DNA of 64,000 nt from Neorhizobium galegae bv. officinalis (GTDB lineage: Bacteria > Pseudomonadota > Alphaproteobacteria > Rhizobiales > Rhizobiaceae): the NCBI GenBank assembly GCA_000985875.1, contig CCRI01000010.1, positions 1 through 64,000 on the forward strand, read 5' to 3'. Positions 34,030 to 43,320 of this stretch are shown here, piece after piece. The position numbers were made by a program, and so were the translations under genes. Numbering within the stretch: the stretch's first letter is position 1; the number at the start of each line of letters is the position of its first letter. The notes beneath the pieces are model-generated. The model did no database searches and was not told the DNA's origin. It saw nothing but the letters and a program-made list of their open reading frames with translations.

Positions 34030-34833
34030 TCAGGGCTTCGGCAATGTCTGTTCGACAGCGGAGGCGGAGCCGGCGGCCGGATCGGAGCCGAACCACTTCT
34101 TGTGGATCGCGGCCAGCGTGCCGTCCTTTTTCATGGCGGTGATCGCGTCGTTCGCCTTGGCCAGCAGCGGATGGTCCTTGGTCATCATCAGGCCATACTG
34201 TTCGCCGGTCTTGATGCGTACCTTGACGGCAAGGTCTTTCATCTTGAGGAAGGCATATTCCATGCCCGGAACGTCGCTGACCGCCACGTCGGCACGGCCC
34301 GCGGAGAGATCCATCAGCAGATCCTGCTGGGCGTTGTAGCTCTTGATGTCGGTGATGCCGTATTTTTCCTTGTTGTCCTTGGCCCACTTGTCACCGGTGG
34401 AGCCGGCTAGGACGCCGACGACCTTGCCCTTCAGGTCTTCGACCTTGGAAACGGTCGCTTCCTTGCGGGTGGCTATGCCCATGTCGGCGTCATAATAAGC
34501 CTGCGTGAAGGACTGGCTGCCGAGGCGCTCCTTGGTGATGGTGATCGAGGAGATCGCGACATCGATACGCTTCGAGGAAGTGGCGGCGAACAGAGCCTGG
34601 AAGCCGAGGTCGGAAATCTCGACCGTCATGCCGAGGCGCTTGGCGACTTCGTTGACGATATCGACCTCGAAACCCTCGAAAGTACCCGTAGCGGTCTTGT
34701 ATTCGAAGGGCGGATTGCTGGGATAGGAGCCAACGGCAAGCGCTGCGGCGGAGGCCGAACCGGCGCTTGCGACGGACAGGGCGGCGGCACCCGCGAGGCC
34801 GAAAAAGGCGCGGCGGAAAAGGCTCATGGTCAT
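34030..34833 (-). CDS. Polar amino acid ABC transporter substrate-binding protein
   Basis: This 267-residue periplasmic SBP of family 3 has a signal peptide (about 1-30, basic start, ASAAAL cleavage region). The family pattern is GFEVDIVNEVAKRLGM, RIDVAISSITITKERLGSQSFTQAYY and GRADVAVSDVP. The ligand is probably an amino acid or related small zwitterion, not further definable. The start at 34833 follows AGAGGGA. The promoter lies in the gap shared with the EthD gene, which holds two TTTA-N4-TAAA-like sites. Confidence 0.93.
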   Translation of the reverse strand: MTMSLFRRAFFGLAGAAALSVASAGSASAAALAVGSYPSNPPFEYKTATGTFEGFEVDIVNEVAKRLGMTVEISDLGFQALFAATSSKRIDVAISSITITKERLGSQSFTQAYYDADMGIATRKEATVSKVEDLKGKVVGVLAGSTGDKWAKDNKEKYGITDIKSYNAQQDLLMDLSAGRADVAVSDVPGMEYAFLKMKDLAVKVRIKTGEQYGLMMTKDHPLLAKANDAITAMKKDGTLAAIHKKWFGSDPAAGSASAVEQTLPKP

Positions 34834-35200
34834 GATTGCGTTCCCTCTGTTTTGGTACCGGCGGGCGCTTTTCCTGCCGGATCGGATGCGAAATTATTCC
34901 TGATGATCGGCAGGTGGAGCGACGTGGCGCAGGCCCTCTCCCAAGAGCTATCCGGCGGCGTCCCTATCCTCTTCAACGCGCGTGGAAGCGGATCGTGATC
35001 GAAAATCCAGCAAGATTCAAGCGGAAAGATTGAAGCTTAAATCATGTCCCTGCGGTGCGTTTCGGTCCGTAAAACAAGCTTGAAAATAGTTTAGGTCTAA
35101 ACTTGTTTTTCGCCGCCGACGGTTCGATAGTGGACTACGACCGGGGAACAGAGGCTGCCGGCAATCGTTGCGGCCCCTTAGAGAAGCAGGAAACCAAACC
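34834..35200. promoter_or_regulatory. Divergent promoter region with two TTTA-N4-TAAA sites
   Basis: This 367-bp gap separates the amino acid SBP and EthD genes. AGTTTAGGTCTAAACT at 35088-35103 is a perfect 7-2-7 dyad and the best match to the cluster motif. TTGAAGCTTAAA at 35030-35041 is a one-mismatch relative. Their centres are 60 bp apart, which would allow one regulator to bind both on the way to each gene. No gene is seen. Confidence 0.6.
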
Positions 35201-35905
35201 ATGCGTTTTGCCTATTTCGCCTTTTTCGAGAATGTCGATGGAAGCCAGCTCGAAGTGAGCAAGGCGGATGTCGAGACAGTTGCCGAGATCGTCAAGCTGA
35301 CACCTGGCCTCACCGCTGCCAATCTCTACACGCCCGAAGTCACCAAGGACATGTACAACAAGGATGAGCAGTCGCCGATCTTCGGCATGCAGCTCTACTT
35401 CAACGACCTGACGGACCTGGAAGACGCGATGGCGCCGGCTGGGCACCTGCAACAGCTTGCCGCCTCCGGCGTACTGTCGAGCATCCGTGGCGCCAAGGGC
35501 ACGCAGCAGGCCATGTATGCGCGGCATTTCCCGGTCGACGACGCCAATCTCGATATGGCGAAGAACGGCAATCCCTGTTCCTATGTGGTGCATTACACCG
35601 GCCCGGCCGAAGACCTGAACGTCTGGATGCATCATTATGTCAGCCATCATCCGCCGGTGATGCGCATCTTCCCGGGCATTCGCAAGATCGAGGTCCTGTC
35701 GCGGATCGACTGGTGCGGTTTCCTGCCCTGGGAGCGGGTCAACCACATGCAGCGCAACCGGGTGATGTTCGACAGCCCGGCAGCACTTCAGGCCGCGCTG
35801 CAATCGCCGGCGCGCATCGCCATGCGCGAGGATTTCAAGACCTTCCCGCCCTTCGAAGGCGGCAATTCCCATTTCCCGATGGAAACCAAGATCATCGTCC
35901 CTTGA
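35201..35905 (+). CDS. EthD-type dimeric alpha/beta barrel protein
   Basis: This 234-residue protein appears to hold two ferredoxin-like (dimeric alpha/beta barrel) halves, about 1-105 and 115-225. The second half has the EthD-like features MHHYVSHHPPVMRIFPGIRKIEVLS. Members of this superfamily include decarboxylases, cyclases and small monooxygenases, and EthD-like proteins occur in xenobiotic and indole degradation clusters. The reaction is unknown. It has a strong upstream operator (35088-35103) and AGCAGGAAA before the ATG. It converges on the operon 3 end, 16 bp away. Confidence 0.75.
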   Translation: MRFAYFAFFENVDGSQLEVSKADVETVAEIVKLTPGLTAANLYTPEVTKDMYNKDEQSPIFGMQLYFNDLTDLEDAMAPAGHLQQLAASGVLSSIRGAKGTQQAMYARHFPVDDANLDMAKNGNPCSYVVHYTGPAEDLNVWMHHYVSHHPPVMRIFPGIRKIEVLSRIDWCGFLPWERVNHMQRNRVMFDSPAALQAALQSPARIAMREDFKTFPPFEGGNSHFPMETKIIVP

Positions 35906-35921
35906 AGGGCGAGGAGGCCAT

Positions 35922-37097
35922 TCAGAGCTTGATATGGTCGCGGTCGAGATCGGTGACCGAGCGGCAGCCGAGAAGCGCCATCGTGCGGCGGATTTCTTCT
36001 TCGAGGATGGTGATGGCGCGGGCCGCGCCAGCCTCGCCGCCGGCTGCGAGACCATAAAGTGTTGCACGTCCGGTCATGACCGCATCGGCGCCGAGCGCCA
36101 AAGCCTTGACGATATCCGTGCCGCGGCGGAAACCGCTGTCGGAGAGGATGGTGATCCTGCCTTTCAGCTTGCTGGCGATTTTCGGCAGGATGGTGATCGG
36201 CGAAGGTGCACCGTCGAGCTGGCGTCCGCCGTGATTGCTGATGACGATGCCATCTGCGCCTGCGTCGACCGCCAGTTCCGCATCGCGCAGCGTCATGACG
36301 CCCTTGATGATCAGCGGGCGCTTCCAGATTTTGCGCAGGTGGCGGATGTGGCTCCAGTGAAGGTCCGGCTCCACCTGCTCGCGCGACCAGATGGCCGTGC
36401 GGGCGAAGGTCTGCTGGTCCGCGGGAAGGAAATCGAGAAGGTTGCCGAAGGGCGGGATGCCGCGGGCCATGACCGACAAAGCCCAGCGCGGATGGCAGAG
36501 AATATCCAGCTTGTGGCGGAAGGTCGGGTCCATGCCGGAGCGGTAGTTGCGGCGATCCCACTCGCGGTTGCCGAAAGTCGCCGCATCGGTCGTCACCATC
36601 AGCGCCTGGCAGCCGGCTCTTTCGGCGCGGCCGACAAGTTCGTCCATGAAGGTCTGAGAGCGGAAGACGTAGAGCTGCATCCAGTGGTTCAGATCGGGGA
36701 TGTTGGAAAGCTCCTCGATCCGCATGTTGGAGACAGTGCTCTGGGTGAAGGTGACGCCAGCCTTGGCGGCCGCTTCAGCCATCAGCCGGTCTCCCTGATA
36801 CTGGAAGAGGCCGTTGAAACCTGTCGGCGCGATGATGAAGGGCAGCCGCATCGTCCGTCCGAAGATTTTCGTCGAAAGATCGGGCACGCCGACGCCGGTC
36901 AGTGTCGAGGGGCGGAACTCGATTTCCGAAAAGACTTCGCGGTTGCGGCGGAGCGTCCATTCCTCCTCGGCGCCGCCTTCGAGATATTCCAGCACGAAGG
37001 CGGGCAGGCGGCTGCGCGCCATGGCCTGGAGGTCCGCGATCGTGACGGCGCGGCCGACATTCCTGCCGCTATAATATCGCCGTCCGGCGATCGCCAT
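35922..37097 (-). CDS. FMN-dependent alpha-hydroxy acid dehydrogenase
   Basis: This 391-residue TIM-barrel flavoenzyme belongs to the L-lactate/mandelate dehydrogenase and glycolate oxidase family. Motifs are PFIIAPTGFNGLF, MQLYVFRS, VISNHGGRQLDGAPS (catalytic His and Arg) and ILSDSGFRRGTDIVKALALGADAVMTGR (FMN phosphate). It oxidises an alpha-hydroxy acid to a 2-oxoacid. In this setting indole-3-lactate or a dioxindole-like compound is conceivable, but that is inference. The start at 37097 overlaps the stop of the ABC ATPase gene (ATGA), so it is the last gene of operon 3. Confidence 0.9.
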   Translation of the reverse strand: MAIAGRRYYSGRNVGRAVTIADLQAMARSRLPAFVLEYLEGGAEEEWTLRRNREVFSEIEFRPSTLTGVGVPDLSTKIFGRTMRLPFIIAPTGFNGLFQYQGDRLMAEAAAKAGVTFTQSTVSNMRIEELSNIPDLNHWMQLYVFRSQTFMDELVGRAERAGCQALMVTTDAATFGNREWDRRNYRSGMDPTFRHKLDILCHPRWALSVMARGIPPFGNLLDFLPADQQTFARTAIWSREQVEPDLHWSHIRHLRKIWKRPLIIKGVMTLRDAELAVDAGADGIVISNHGGRQLDGAPSPITILPKIASKLKGRITILSDSGFRRGTDIVKALALGADAVMTGRATLYGLAAGGEAGAARAITILEEEIRRTMALLGCRSVTDLDRDHIKL

Positions 37098-38974
37098 CAC
37101 TCGACCTGATAGCCGGCTTCCGCCAGCACCGGCGACCATTCGGCATTGACGTCATCCGGCGGCACGGCGGCGAGCAGGCTGCGGGTGTAGGCGTGCTGCG
37201 GATCGGCAAATACCGTTTCCGTTCTGCCGCTTTCCACCACCTCGCCGCGATACATGACCATCACCCGGTCGCAGAGATAACGAACGACCGAAAGGTCGTG
37301 GCTGATGAACAGCATGGAGAAGCCGTGTTCGTCGCGCAGTTTCAGCAGAAGGTCGAGAAGCTGCGCCTGCACCGAGACGTCGAGGCCGGACACGATCTCG
37401 TCGGCGACGAGGATGCGCGGCAGGGTGCAAAGCGCGCGGGCGATGTTGACGCGCTGTTTCTGGCCGCCCGAGAGCTGCGAGGGAAAGCGCATCGCCGCAT
37501 CCGGCGGCAGGCCGATTTCCTTCAGCAGCTCGGCGGCGCGGTCCATGCGTTCGCGGGTGCTGTTGTGCAGCCCGCTTGCCTCATTCGCCTGGGTGACGAT
37601 GCTGCCGATCCGCCGGCGCGGGTTGAGCGCCGATTGCGGGTCCTGGAAGACCATCTGGATGTATTCGCGACGATAGGCCCGGTCGGCATTGCCGTTGGCG
37701 GTGATGTCGCGGCCGGCAAGCGTGATCCTGCCGTCTGTCGGCGTGTCGAGGCCGACGACGAGGCGGGCGAGCGAGCTCTTGCCGCTGCCGCTTTCGCCGA
37801 CGATGCCGACGAACTCACCTTCGCCAAGCGAAAAATCGACACTGTTGACGGCCTTGAAGCTGCTGCGCTTGGCGAACGGGCTCCAGGCGGTCGTGTAGGC
37901 CTTGGTGAGCTTCTCGCCATTGAGATGGATCCTGGCCGATGCGACCTCGCGGCCGGGCGCCAGCGGCGGCGGCACGATGTCCGGCGTCTTTTCCGTGCGA
38001 ATGCAGGCGGCAATATGGTTCGGGCCGATATTGGCAAGCGGCGGTTCGGTCTGGGTGCAGGCCTCGATCGCGTTGGGACAGCGCGAGGCGAAACGGCAGC
38101 CCTTCAACTCCTTGAGCACGCGCAGGCCCGGCATGCGTTCCGGCAGGATGAAGAGGCCGCGGCGGGGGCCCGTGATCGTCGGATTGGCGAGCTGCAGGCA
38201 GCGCGTATAGGGATGCGCCGGTGACGAGAAAAGCTGCTTGGCAGGGCCGCGCTCGGCCGGGCGGCCGGCATAGAGCACCATGATCTCGTCACTGATCTGG
38301 GATGCGAGGCGCAGGTCATGAGTGATGAAGATCACCGCCGTGCCGTCGCGTTTCTGCATTTCGGCGATCAGCTTAACGATGCGGGCCTGGATGGTCACGT
38401 CGAGCGCGGTGGTCGGTTCGTCGGCAATCAGCAGGCGCGGGCGGCTGGCAAAGGCCATGGCGATCAGGATGCGCTGGCACATGCCGCCGGAAAGCTGGTG
38501 CGGATATTTTTCGAGCAGAGCCGCGCCATGCGGCAGATGGACGGATTCGAACTCCTTCAGCGCCCGCTCGCGCCAGTTCTCTCCGGCGGCAAGGCCGATC
38601 CGCAGAAGATGTTCCTTGATCTGCTGGCCGACCGTCAGGACCGGGTTGAGGCCGGAAAGCGGCTCCTGCGGGATGAAGGCGATGTCGCGGCCGAGAAGAT
38701 TGCGGCGTCGTTCCGGCAACATGCTCACCAGGTCCTCGCCGTCGAAGGCGAGCGTGCCCTTGGTGACCGCAAAACCCTTCGGCAGATATTGCGAGATGGT
38801 GCGGCCGATCATCGATTTGCCGGCCCCGGATTCGCCGACCAGGCCGAGGATCTTGCCGGGCTCCAGGGAGAAGTTGAGATCGGTCAGGACCGGGAAGCTT
38901 TCCTTGGCTCCTACCGATTCAACGCAGAGATTCCTTGCGGAAAGAATGGGGTTTTGGGCGGTAAGAATGGCCAT
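37097..38974 (-). CDS. Peptide-type ABC transporter, two fused ATP-binding domains
   Basis: This 625-residue tandem ATPase is of the YejF/GsiA type. Domain 1 (about 10-270) has GESGAGKSM, LSGGMCQR and [12 protein letters not shown]. Domain 2 (about 340-600) has GESGSGKSS, LSGGQKQR and LVADEIVSGLD, where the Pro after DE is replaced by Ile. An oligopeptide extension with GCRFASRCPNAIEAC links the two. A single fused protein replaces the separate DppD and DppF of operons 1 and 5. The gene starts 2 bp after the permease gene. Confidence 0.93.
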   Translation of the reverse strand: MAILTAQNPILSARNLCVESVGAKESFPVLTDLNFSLEPGKILGLVGESGAGKSMIGRTISQYLPKGFAVTKGTLAFDGEDLVSMLPERRRNLLGRDIAFIPQEPLSGLNPVLTVGQQIKEHLLRIGLAAGENWRERALKEFESVHLPHGAALLEKYPHQLSGGMCQRILIAMAFASRPRLLIADEPTTALDVTIQARIVKLIAEMQKRDGTAVIFITHDLRLASQISDEIMVLYAGRPAERGPAKQLFSSPAHPYTRCLQLANPTITGPRRGLFILPERMPGLRVLKELKGCRFASRCPNAIEACTQTEPPLANIGPNHIAACIRTEKTPDIVPPPLAPGREVASARIHLNGEKLTKAYTTAWSPFAKRSSFKAVNSVDFSLGEGEFVGIVGESGSGKSSLARLVVGLDTPTDGRITLAGRDITANGNADRAYRREYIQMVFQDPQSALNPRRRIGSIVTQANEASGLHNSTRERMDRAAELLKEIGLPPDAAMRFPSQLSGGQKQRVNIARALCTLPRILVADEIVSGLDVSVQAQLLDLLLKLRDEHGFSMLFISHDLSVVRYLCDRVMVMYRGEVVESGRTETVFADPQHAYTRSLLAAVPPDDVNAEWSPVLAEAGYQVE

Positions 38975-38975
38975 G

Positions 38976-39851
38976 TCAGGTGCGCTCCGTCTGGGTCAGG
39001 CGCGTGTCGAGGGTGCGGCGCAGGCCGTCGCCCAGGATATTGAAACCGAAGACCGCGAAGAAGATCGCGAAGATCGGCGCGATCAGGTTGAACGGCGCGT
39101 CGTAGATGTTCTGGCGCGCATCGGCGATCATCTGGCCCCAGGCCGCCGTTTCCGAGCCGACACTCATGCCGACAAAGGAGAGGATCGCCTCGACGATGAT
39201 GGCGACACCCATTTCGAGGCTCATCAGTGTGATGAGCAGCGGCAGGGTTCCGGGTAGGATTTCGCGGGTGATGGTGCGCCAGTGCGAGAAGCCGATGAGT
39301 TGCGCGGCAGAAACGTAGTCGCGCCGGCGCAGGACGATCACTTCGCTTCGCAGCACGCGACAGAAACGGGTCCAGTCGACCAGGATGATGGCGAGCACGA
39401 CGTTGCGCAGCCCGGTGCCGAGGCCGACCATCAGGATAAGGGACAGAATGACCGGCGGGAAGGAGAGCCAGATCTCGACGATGCGGCCGATCACCCAATC
39501 GACCCAGCCGCCGAAATAACCTGCGACGTGGGCGAAAAAGGCGCCGATGACCATCGCGCCGATCGAGGCCGTAAACGCGACGGTGAGCGCCACGCGGGCG
39601 CCAAAAATCAGGCGGGAGAGGACGCAGCGGCCGAGGCTGTCCGTGCCGAGCGGAAACATCGCATCGCCGCCTTCGGCCCAGATCGGAGGGGTCAGGATCG
39701 ACAGCAGGTTCTGCTCATTCGGATCGTTGGGCGCCAGATAGGGCGCGAAGATCGCGCAGACGGCCAGAATGAAGATGATCACAAGGCCTGTCTGGACGCG
39801 GCCGGATTTCAGCCAGAGTGGAAGCGGTCGCCCCTTCGTATATTGCAGCAT
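38976..39851 (-). CDS. Peptide-type ABC transporter permease (DppC-like, operon 3)
   Basis: This 291-residue inner-membrane permease has an N-terminal helix (about 22-40), the DppC hallmark FPLGTDSLGRCVLSRL, and the coupling motif DYVSAAQLIGFSHWRTITREILPG. About six transmembrane segments are visible. It lies between the DppB-like permease (1-bp gap) and the fused ATPase. It forms the translocation channel with the DppB-like protein. Confidence 0.94.
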   Translation of the reverse strand: MLQYTKGRPLPLWLKSGRVQTGLVIIFILAVCAIFAPYLAPNDPNEQNLLSILTPPIWAEGGDAMFPLGTDSLGRCVLSRLIFGARVALTVAFTASIGAMVIGAFFAHVAGYFGGWVDWVIGRIVEIWLSFPPVILSLILMVGLGTGLRNVVLAIILVDWTRFCRVLRSEVIVLRRRDYVSAAQLIGFSHWRTITREILPGTLPLLITLMSLEMGVAIIVEAILSFVGMSVGSETAAWGQMIADARQNIYDAPFNLIAPIFAIFFAVFGFNILGDGLRRTLDTRLTQTERT

Positions 39852-39852
39852 G

Positions 39853-40875
39853 TCAGCGCACCCTCAGTTTGGGGTTGAGGATCAGATAGAGGCTGTCGAC
39901 CACGATGCTGATCACCAGAACGGCGACGCAATAGGTGAGCCCCGCGCCCTGGATGATCGGCAGGTCCGCGTTGCGGATCGCATCGACCATCAGGTTGCCC
40001 ATGCCCGGATAGGAATAGATGATTTCGACCAGCAGCGTGCCGCCGAACAGGAAGCCGAACTGCACGCCCATCAGGCTGAGCGTCGGCAGGATGGCATTCT
40101 TCAGGCCGTGGCGGATCAGGATGCGCTTTTCGGAAAGCCCGCGAAGGCGGGCCTGCTGGATGTAGTCATCCTGGTAGGCATCGAGGAGGCTCGAGCGCAG
40201 CACGCGCATGAGCGACGGAGACAGTGCGATGCCGAGTGCGAGGCACGGCAGGATCATGTGCTGGAGCGCATTGAAGAATGTCGGGATATTGCCAGTGATC
40301 AGGCTGTCGAGCAGCAGGAAACCGGTGACGAGCGGGCGCTCGAAACCGGGGCTGAGGCGGCCGGTAAAGGGCAGAACCTCGAAAAAGACGCCGAATATCA
40401 GGAGCAGGAACAGGCTCCAGAGGAACTCAGGAAGCGAGAGCAGCAGGATGGAGAAGAAATCCATCACGGCTTCGGCGCGGGTGCCGCGCACGTAGAACAG
40501 GAAGAGGCCGCCGGCGAGGCCGAAGACGGTTGCGACCATCATGGCGATGACGGCAAGCTCGATAGTGGCGGGCAGTGTCGAACCGATCAGGCTCGTCACA
40601 TCCTGGCGGAAATGGATGGAGCGGCCGATATCGCCGTGGAAGAGCTTGTTCAGCCAGATGCCATACTGCTGATAGAGCGGCAGGTTAAGCCCCATTTCCG
40701 CGCGCATCGCCTCGACTTCCTGGACCGTCGCATTGGGCGGCAGGGACATCGCAGCCGGATCGACCGGCAGGATGCGCAGGATGCAGAAGAGAAGCGCGGA
40801 AACAAGCAGCAGGATCGGTATCGCGGTGAGGACACGCTTTACCAACAGCTTGGCAATGGTCGCAAACATGCGCAT
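39853..40875 (-). CDS. Peptide-type ABC transporter permease (DppB-like, operon 3)
   Basis: This 340-residue permease has the N-terminal helix ILLLVSALLFCILRILPVDP and the coupling motif DYIQQARLRGLSEKRILIRHGLKN. The ending VVDSLYLILNPKLRV is typical of DppB. It is separated from the SBP gene by 70 bp that hold a perfect hairpin (40901-40922). The length is normal. Confidence 0.94.
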   Translation of the reverse strand: MRMFATIAKLLVKRVLTAIPILLLVSALLFCILRILPVDPAAMSLPPNATVQEVEAMRAEMGLNLPLYQQYGIWLNKLFHGDIGRSIHFRQDVTSLIGSTLPATIELAVIAMMVATVFGLAGGLFLFYVRGTRAEAVMDFFSILLLSLPEFLWSLFLLLIFGVFFEVLPFTGRLSPGFERPLVTGFLLLDSLITGNIPTFFNALQHMILPCLALGIALSPSLMRVLRSSLLDAYQDDYIQQARLRGLSEKRILIRHGLKNAILPTLSLMGVQFGFLFGGTLLVEIIYSYPGMGNLMVDAIRNADLPIIQGAGLTYCVAVLVISIVVDSLYLILNPKLRVR

Positions 40876-40900
40876 GCCCCGTATGACGATGTGAAGGAAT

Positions 40901-40922
40901 GGGTCCGGGCGTACCCGGACCC
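40901..40922 (-). terminator. Intercistronic hairpin after the operon 3 SBP gene
   Basis: A 9-bp perfect stem (GGGTCCGGG with CCCGGACCC) and a four-base loop lie between the SBP and permease genes. No T run follows, so mRNA stabilisation or partial attenuation is more likely than full termination. Confidence 0.55.
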
Positions 40923-40945
40923 CGGGATGGCGAAGTCAGCCGGTA

Positions 40946-42481
40946 TCAGGACCAGGACATGGTGCTGCCCAGAACCCAGGCATTGCCATACTTGACGTAG
41001 TTGAGGCTCTTCTTCTTGACCAGCGTCTGGACGCTCTGCAGGATCGGAATATTGGCGCCGGTCTCGACAGCTTCCTGCGCGACGGCCTTATAACCGGCGA
41101 TGCGCTTCTCATAGACCGGTTCGACGAAGAGCTTGAGGATCTTCTCACCGATCTCCGGACCCTTCCAGGCGCCGAACGGCATTTTCGGGTTCATCAGATA
41201 GCCGGAGAAGATTTCCGGGTCGCCGGTGGCGTTGTCGAAGCTGTAGAGGGTCGCTTCCGGCAGCTTGCCGCCGCGGTTGAGCTCGAAATATTTCGAGTAT
41301 TCAATCTGTTCGAGTTCGACCTTGAGGCCGACCTTTTGCCACATCTGCACCAGGGCGCGGGCGATATCGAAGTCGCTCGGGAACTGGCCGTTGGTCGCGG
41401 CGAGTTTGAAGGTTGCGGGCTTGTCCGCGGTGTAGCCCGCGTCGGCCAAAAGCTTCTTCGACAGTTCCGGGTCGTAGGGGAACTTGTAGTCGGGCAGGTA
41501 GCCCGGCGTGCCGGGGGTTGCCGGAATCGAGAGCGGCACTGCGGCACCGCCATAGAACGCCTTGGAAAGCGCTGCCTTGTCGATCGCATGGTGGGCGGCA
41601 AGACGGACGGCCTTGTCCGTAAAGCCCAGGTCGTTGCGCATCTGCAGAAGGATCAGGCGGGTAAAGGGGTTGATCTCGGCGGTCAGACCGTCGGTCTTGC
41701 CGAGCCGCTCGGCTTCACGCACCGGAATATTGACGGTGAGGTCCACCTGGCCGGACTGGATGGCAGCGGTGCGCGCCGACGGGTCCTTGATGATGTCGAT
41801 GGTGACGCGCTTGATCTTCGGCTTGGTGCCGAAATAGTCGTCGTTGCGCTCCAGCACGATGCGGGAGTTCATCTGATAGTCGACGAGCTTATAGGGGCCG
41901 GTGCCGACCGGCTTCTTGGCGAACTCTTCCGGGCCGACGGATTCGATATATTTCTTCGGCACCAGATAGCTGCCGAGGAAGGCAAGCCACTGCGGCGCGG
42001 TCGGGGTCGGTGCCGAGAACTTCATGACGCCGGATGTCGGCGAGAGGATCTCGATGTCGGTCAGCGTGCGCCAGGAATTGGCGATGTCGAGCTTGAGGCC
42101 GGACTTGATACGGTCGACGAAGGTGTACTTGAAGTCCTCCATCGTCATCGGATCGCCGTTGTGGAACTTCACGTCGCTGCGGATCTCGAACGGCATCGAA
42201 AGGCCGTCCGGCTTCAGCTCCCACTTGGTGATGAGATTGCCGATCAGCTTCAGGTCCGGCGACTGGTCGAGCGGCTGGTCGAAGACCATCTTGAAGAGCG
42301 GCTGCGCATCCGGGACGAAGCGCAGGTTCGGGTCCCAGGACGGCACGTCGGACGGCCAGCCGATGGTGACGCTGTCGGTGCCCTGCGCGAAGGCAAAGCT
42401 GGCCTGCGAGAGCACGGAGCCGCTGACCGCGGCAAGGCCGAGCATCTGCAGGAGATTTCTGCGGTCGATTTCAAAAGTCAT
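40946..42481 (-). CDS. Peptide-type ABC transporter substrate-binding protein (operon 3)
   Basis: This 511-residue SBP of family 5 has an N-terminal DRRNLLQMLGLAAVSGS, which looks like a twin-arginine or Sec signal with cleavage after FAFAQ. Typical blocks are VKFHNGDPMTMEDFKYTF, VGTGPYKLVDYQ and PSARTAAIQSGQVDL. The ligand is unknown, though the linked hydroxy-acid dehydrogenase suggests something other than simple dipeptides. The start at 42481 is supported by AGAGGGA, and longer upstream starts are rejected because the signal peptide begins here. Confidence 0.93.
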   Translation of the reverse strand: MTFEIDRRNLLQMLGLAAVSGSVLSQASFAFAQGTDSVTIGWPSDVPSWDPNLRFVPDAQPLFKMVFDQPLDQSPDLKLIGNLITKWELKPDGLSMPFEIRSDVKFHNGDPMTMEDFKYTFVDRIKSGLKLDIANSWRTLTDIEILSPTSGVMKFSAPTPTAPQWLAFLGSYLVPKKYIESVGPEEFAKKPVGTGPYKLVDYQMNSRIVLERNDDYFGTKPKIKRVTIDIIKDPSARTAAIQSGQVDLTVNIPVREAERLGKTDGLTAEINPFTRLILLQMRNDLGFTDKAVRLAAHHAIDKAALSKAFYGGAAVPLSIPATPGTPGYLPDYKFPYDPELSKKLLADAGYTADKPATFKLAATNGQFPSDFDIARALVQMWQKVGLKVELEQIEYSKYFELNRGGKLPEATLYSFDNATGDPEIFSGYLMNPKMPFGAWKGPEIGEKILKLFVEPVYEKRIAGYKAVAQEAVETGANIPILQSVQTLVKKKSLNYVKYGNAWVLGSTMSWS

Positions 42482-42881
42482 GACGATCCCTCTGGTTTGC
42501 CCGTCGATCGTGACCGACGGACCTGCGGCGGTTGGTGAAACGCAAGCCTGCAATCCTGCCAGGGGCTTCTCTTGACTTTCGATGCCGCTTTTTGCGGTCG
42601 TCCCCTTAACAATTGAGGGGATCGTAGAACGAGGTATAAATTACTTCAAGCCTAAAATTTCCGATCGTGAGAAATTGAGAATCCCGTCGACTTATGCGTG
42701 TAAAGGCTGGAAATGCGGGTTTTTTGTCAGCCTGCAGGTTGAGGACTTGATGACGGCGATCACTAAATGGGCGGTCAGAAAACACCCCGGTAAAAATCCA
42801 TTGACGTCCTTTCCAATTATTTTATGCTTAAAATGTCTTTTAGAAAAATGACGCCTCAGGGCAGCTGAAAGAGGGACGCTC
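42482..42881. promoter_or_regulatory. Divergent promoter region of operons 3 and 4
   Basis: This 400-bp gap holds two cluster-type sites: TTCAAGCCTAAA at 42645-42656 and TTTATGCTTAAA at 42821-42832. The second sits in an ATTTTA-N4-TAAAAT dyad. CCCCT...AGGGG at 42602-42620 is a short extra dyad. A reading frame at 42582-42851 has no family resemblance and spans the operators, so it is not taken as a gene. One regulator could control both operons from here. Confidence 0.6.
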
Positions 42882-43310
42882 ATGATCGATCCGCATTGTC
42901 ATTCCAGCAGCATCATGGTGGAGCGCCCGGCGGCGGTCGCATTCGAGCTGATGTCGGACGGGCTGAAACAGGGCCAGTGGGCGTGGGGCAGCCTCAACCG
43001 CACGGAGGTCGAGCCGGGTCTCTTCGCCGGCACCTCGACCTTCACGGGAAAACAGACATTCGTGCGGCTCAATGTCGACCGGCCCCGCTTCCAGGTGGAC
43101 TACGAAGTCGGCGCGACCAAGGACGCCATGCAGTTTCGCAACATGTCCCGGGTCATCCCGGGCGAACTCCTGCGCATGTCGCCGGACAGGTGCGTGGTGA
43201 CGCTGCTGACCTGGCGGCTGGAGACGCAGACGGATGCGGAGTGGATCCAGTTCGGCACGATCCACGAGGCAGAAATGTTCCTGATCAAAGGCATATTGGA
43301 ACGGGCATAA
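42882..43310 (+). CDS. SRPBCC-like small hydrophobic-pocket protein
   Basis: This 142-residue protein looks like a START/Bet v1 (SRPBCC) fold: IMVERPAAVAFELMSDG at the start, beta-rich middle and a C-terminal helix (EAEMFLIKGILERA). Such proteins bind aromatic or hydrophobic molecules and include cyclases. The exact role is unknown. It is the first gene of operon 4, 10 bp before the CoA ligase, which suggests that it handles the ligase substrate or product. GAGGGA precedes the ATG. Confidence 0.65.
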   Translation: MIDPHCHSSSIMVERPAAVAFELMSDGLKQGQWAWGSLNRTEVEPGLFAGTSTFTGKQTFVRLNVDRPRFQVDYEVGATKDAMQFRNMSRVIPGELLRMSPDRCVVTLLTWRLETQTDAEWIQFGTIHEAEMFLIKGILERA

Positions 43311-43320
43311 GGACAGGACC

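Noticed and set aside
42582-42851. Possible 89-residue protein in the operon 3/4 gap
   Set aside because: It spans two operator sites, has atypical composition for this genome and no ribosome site.
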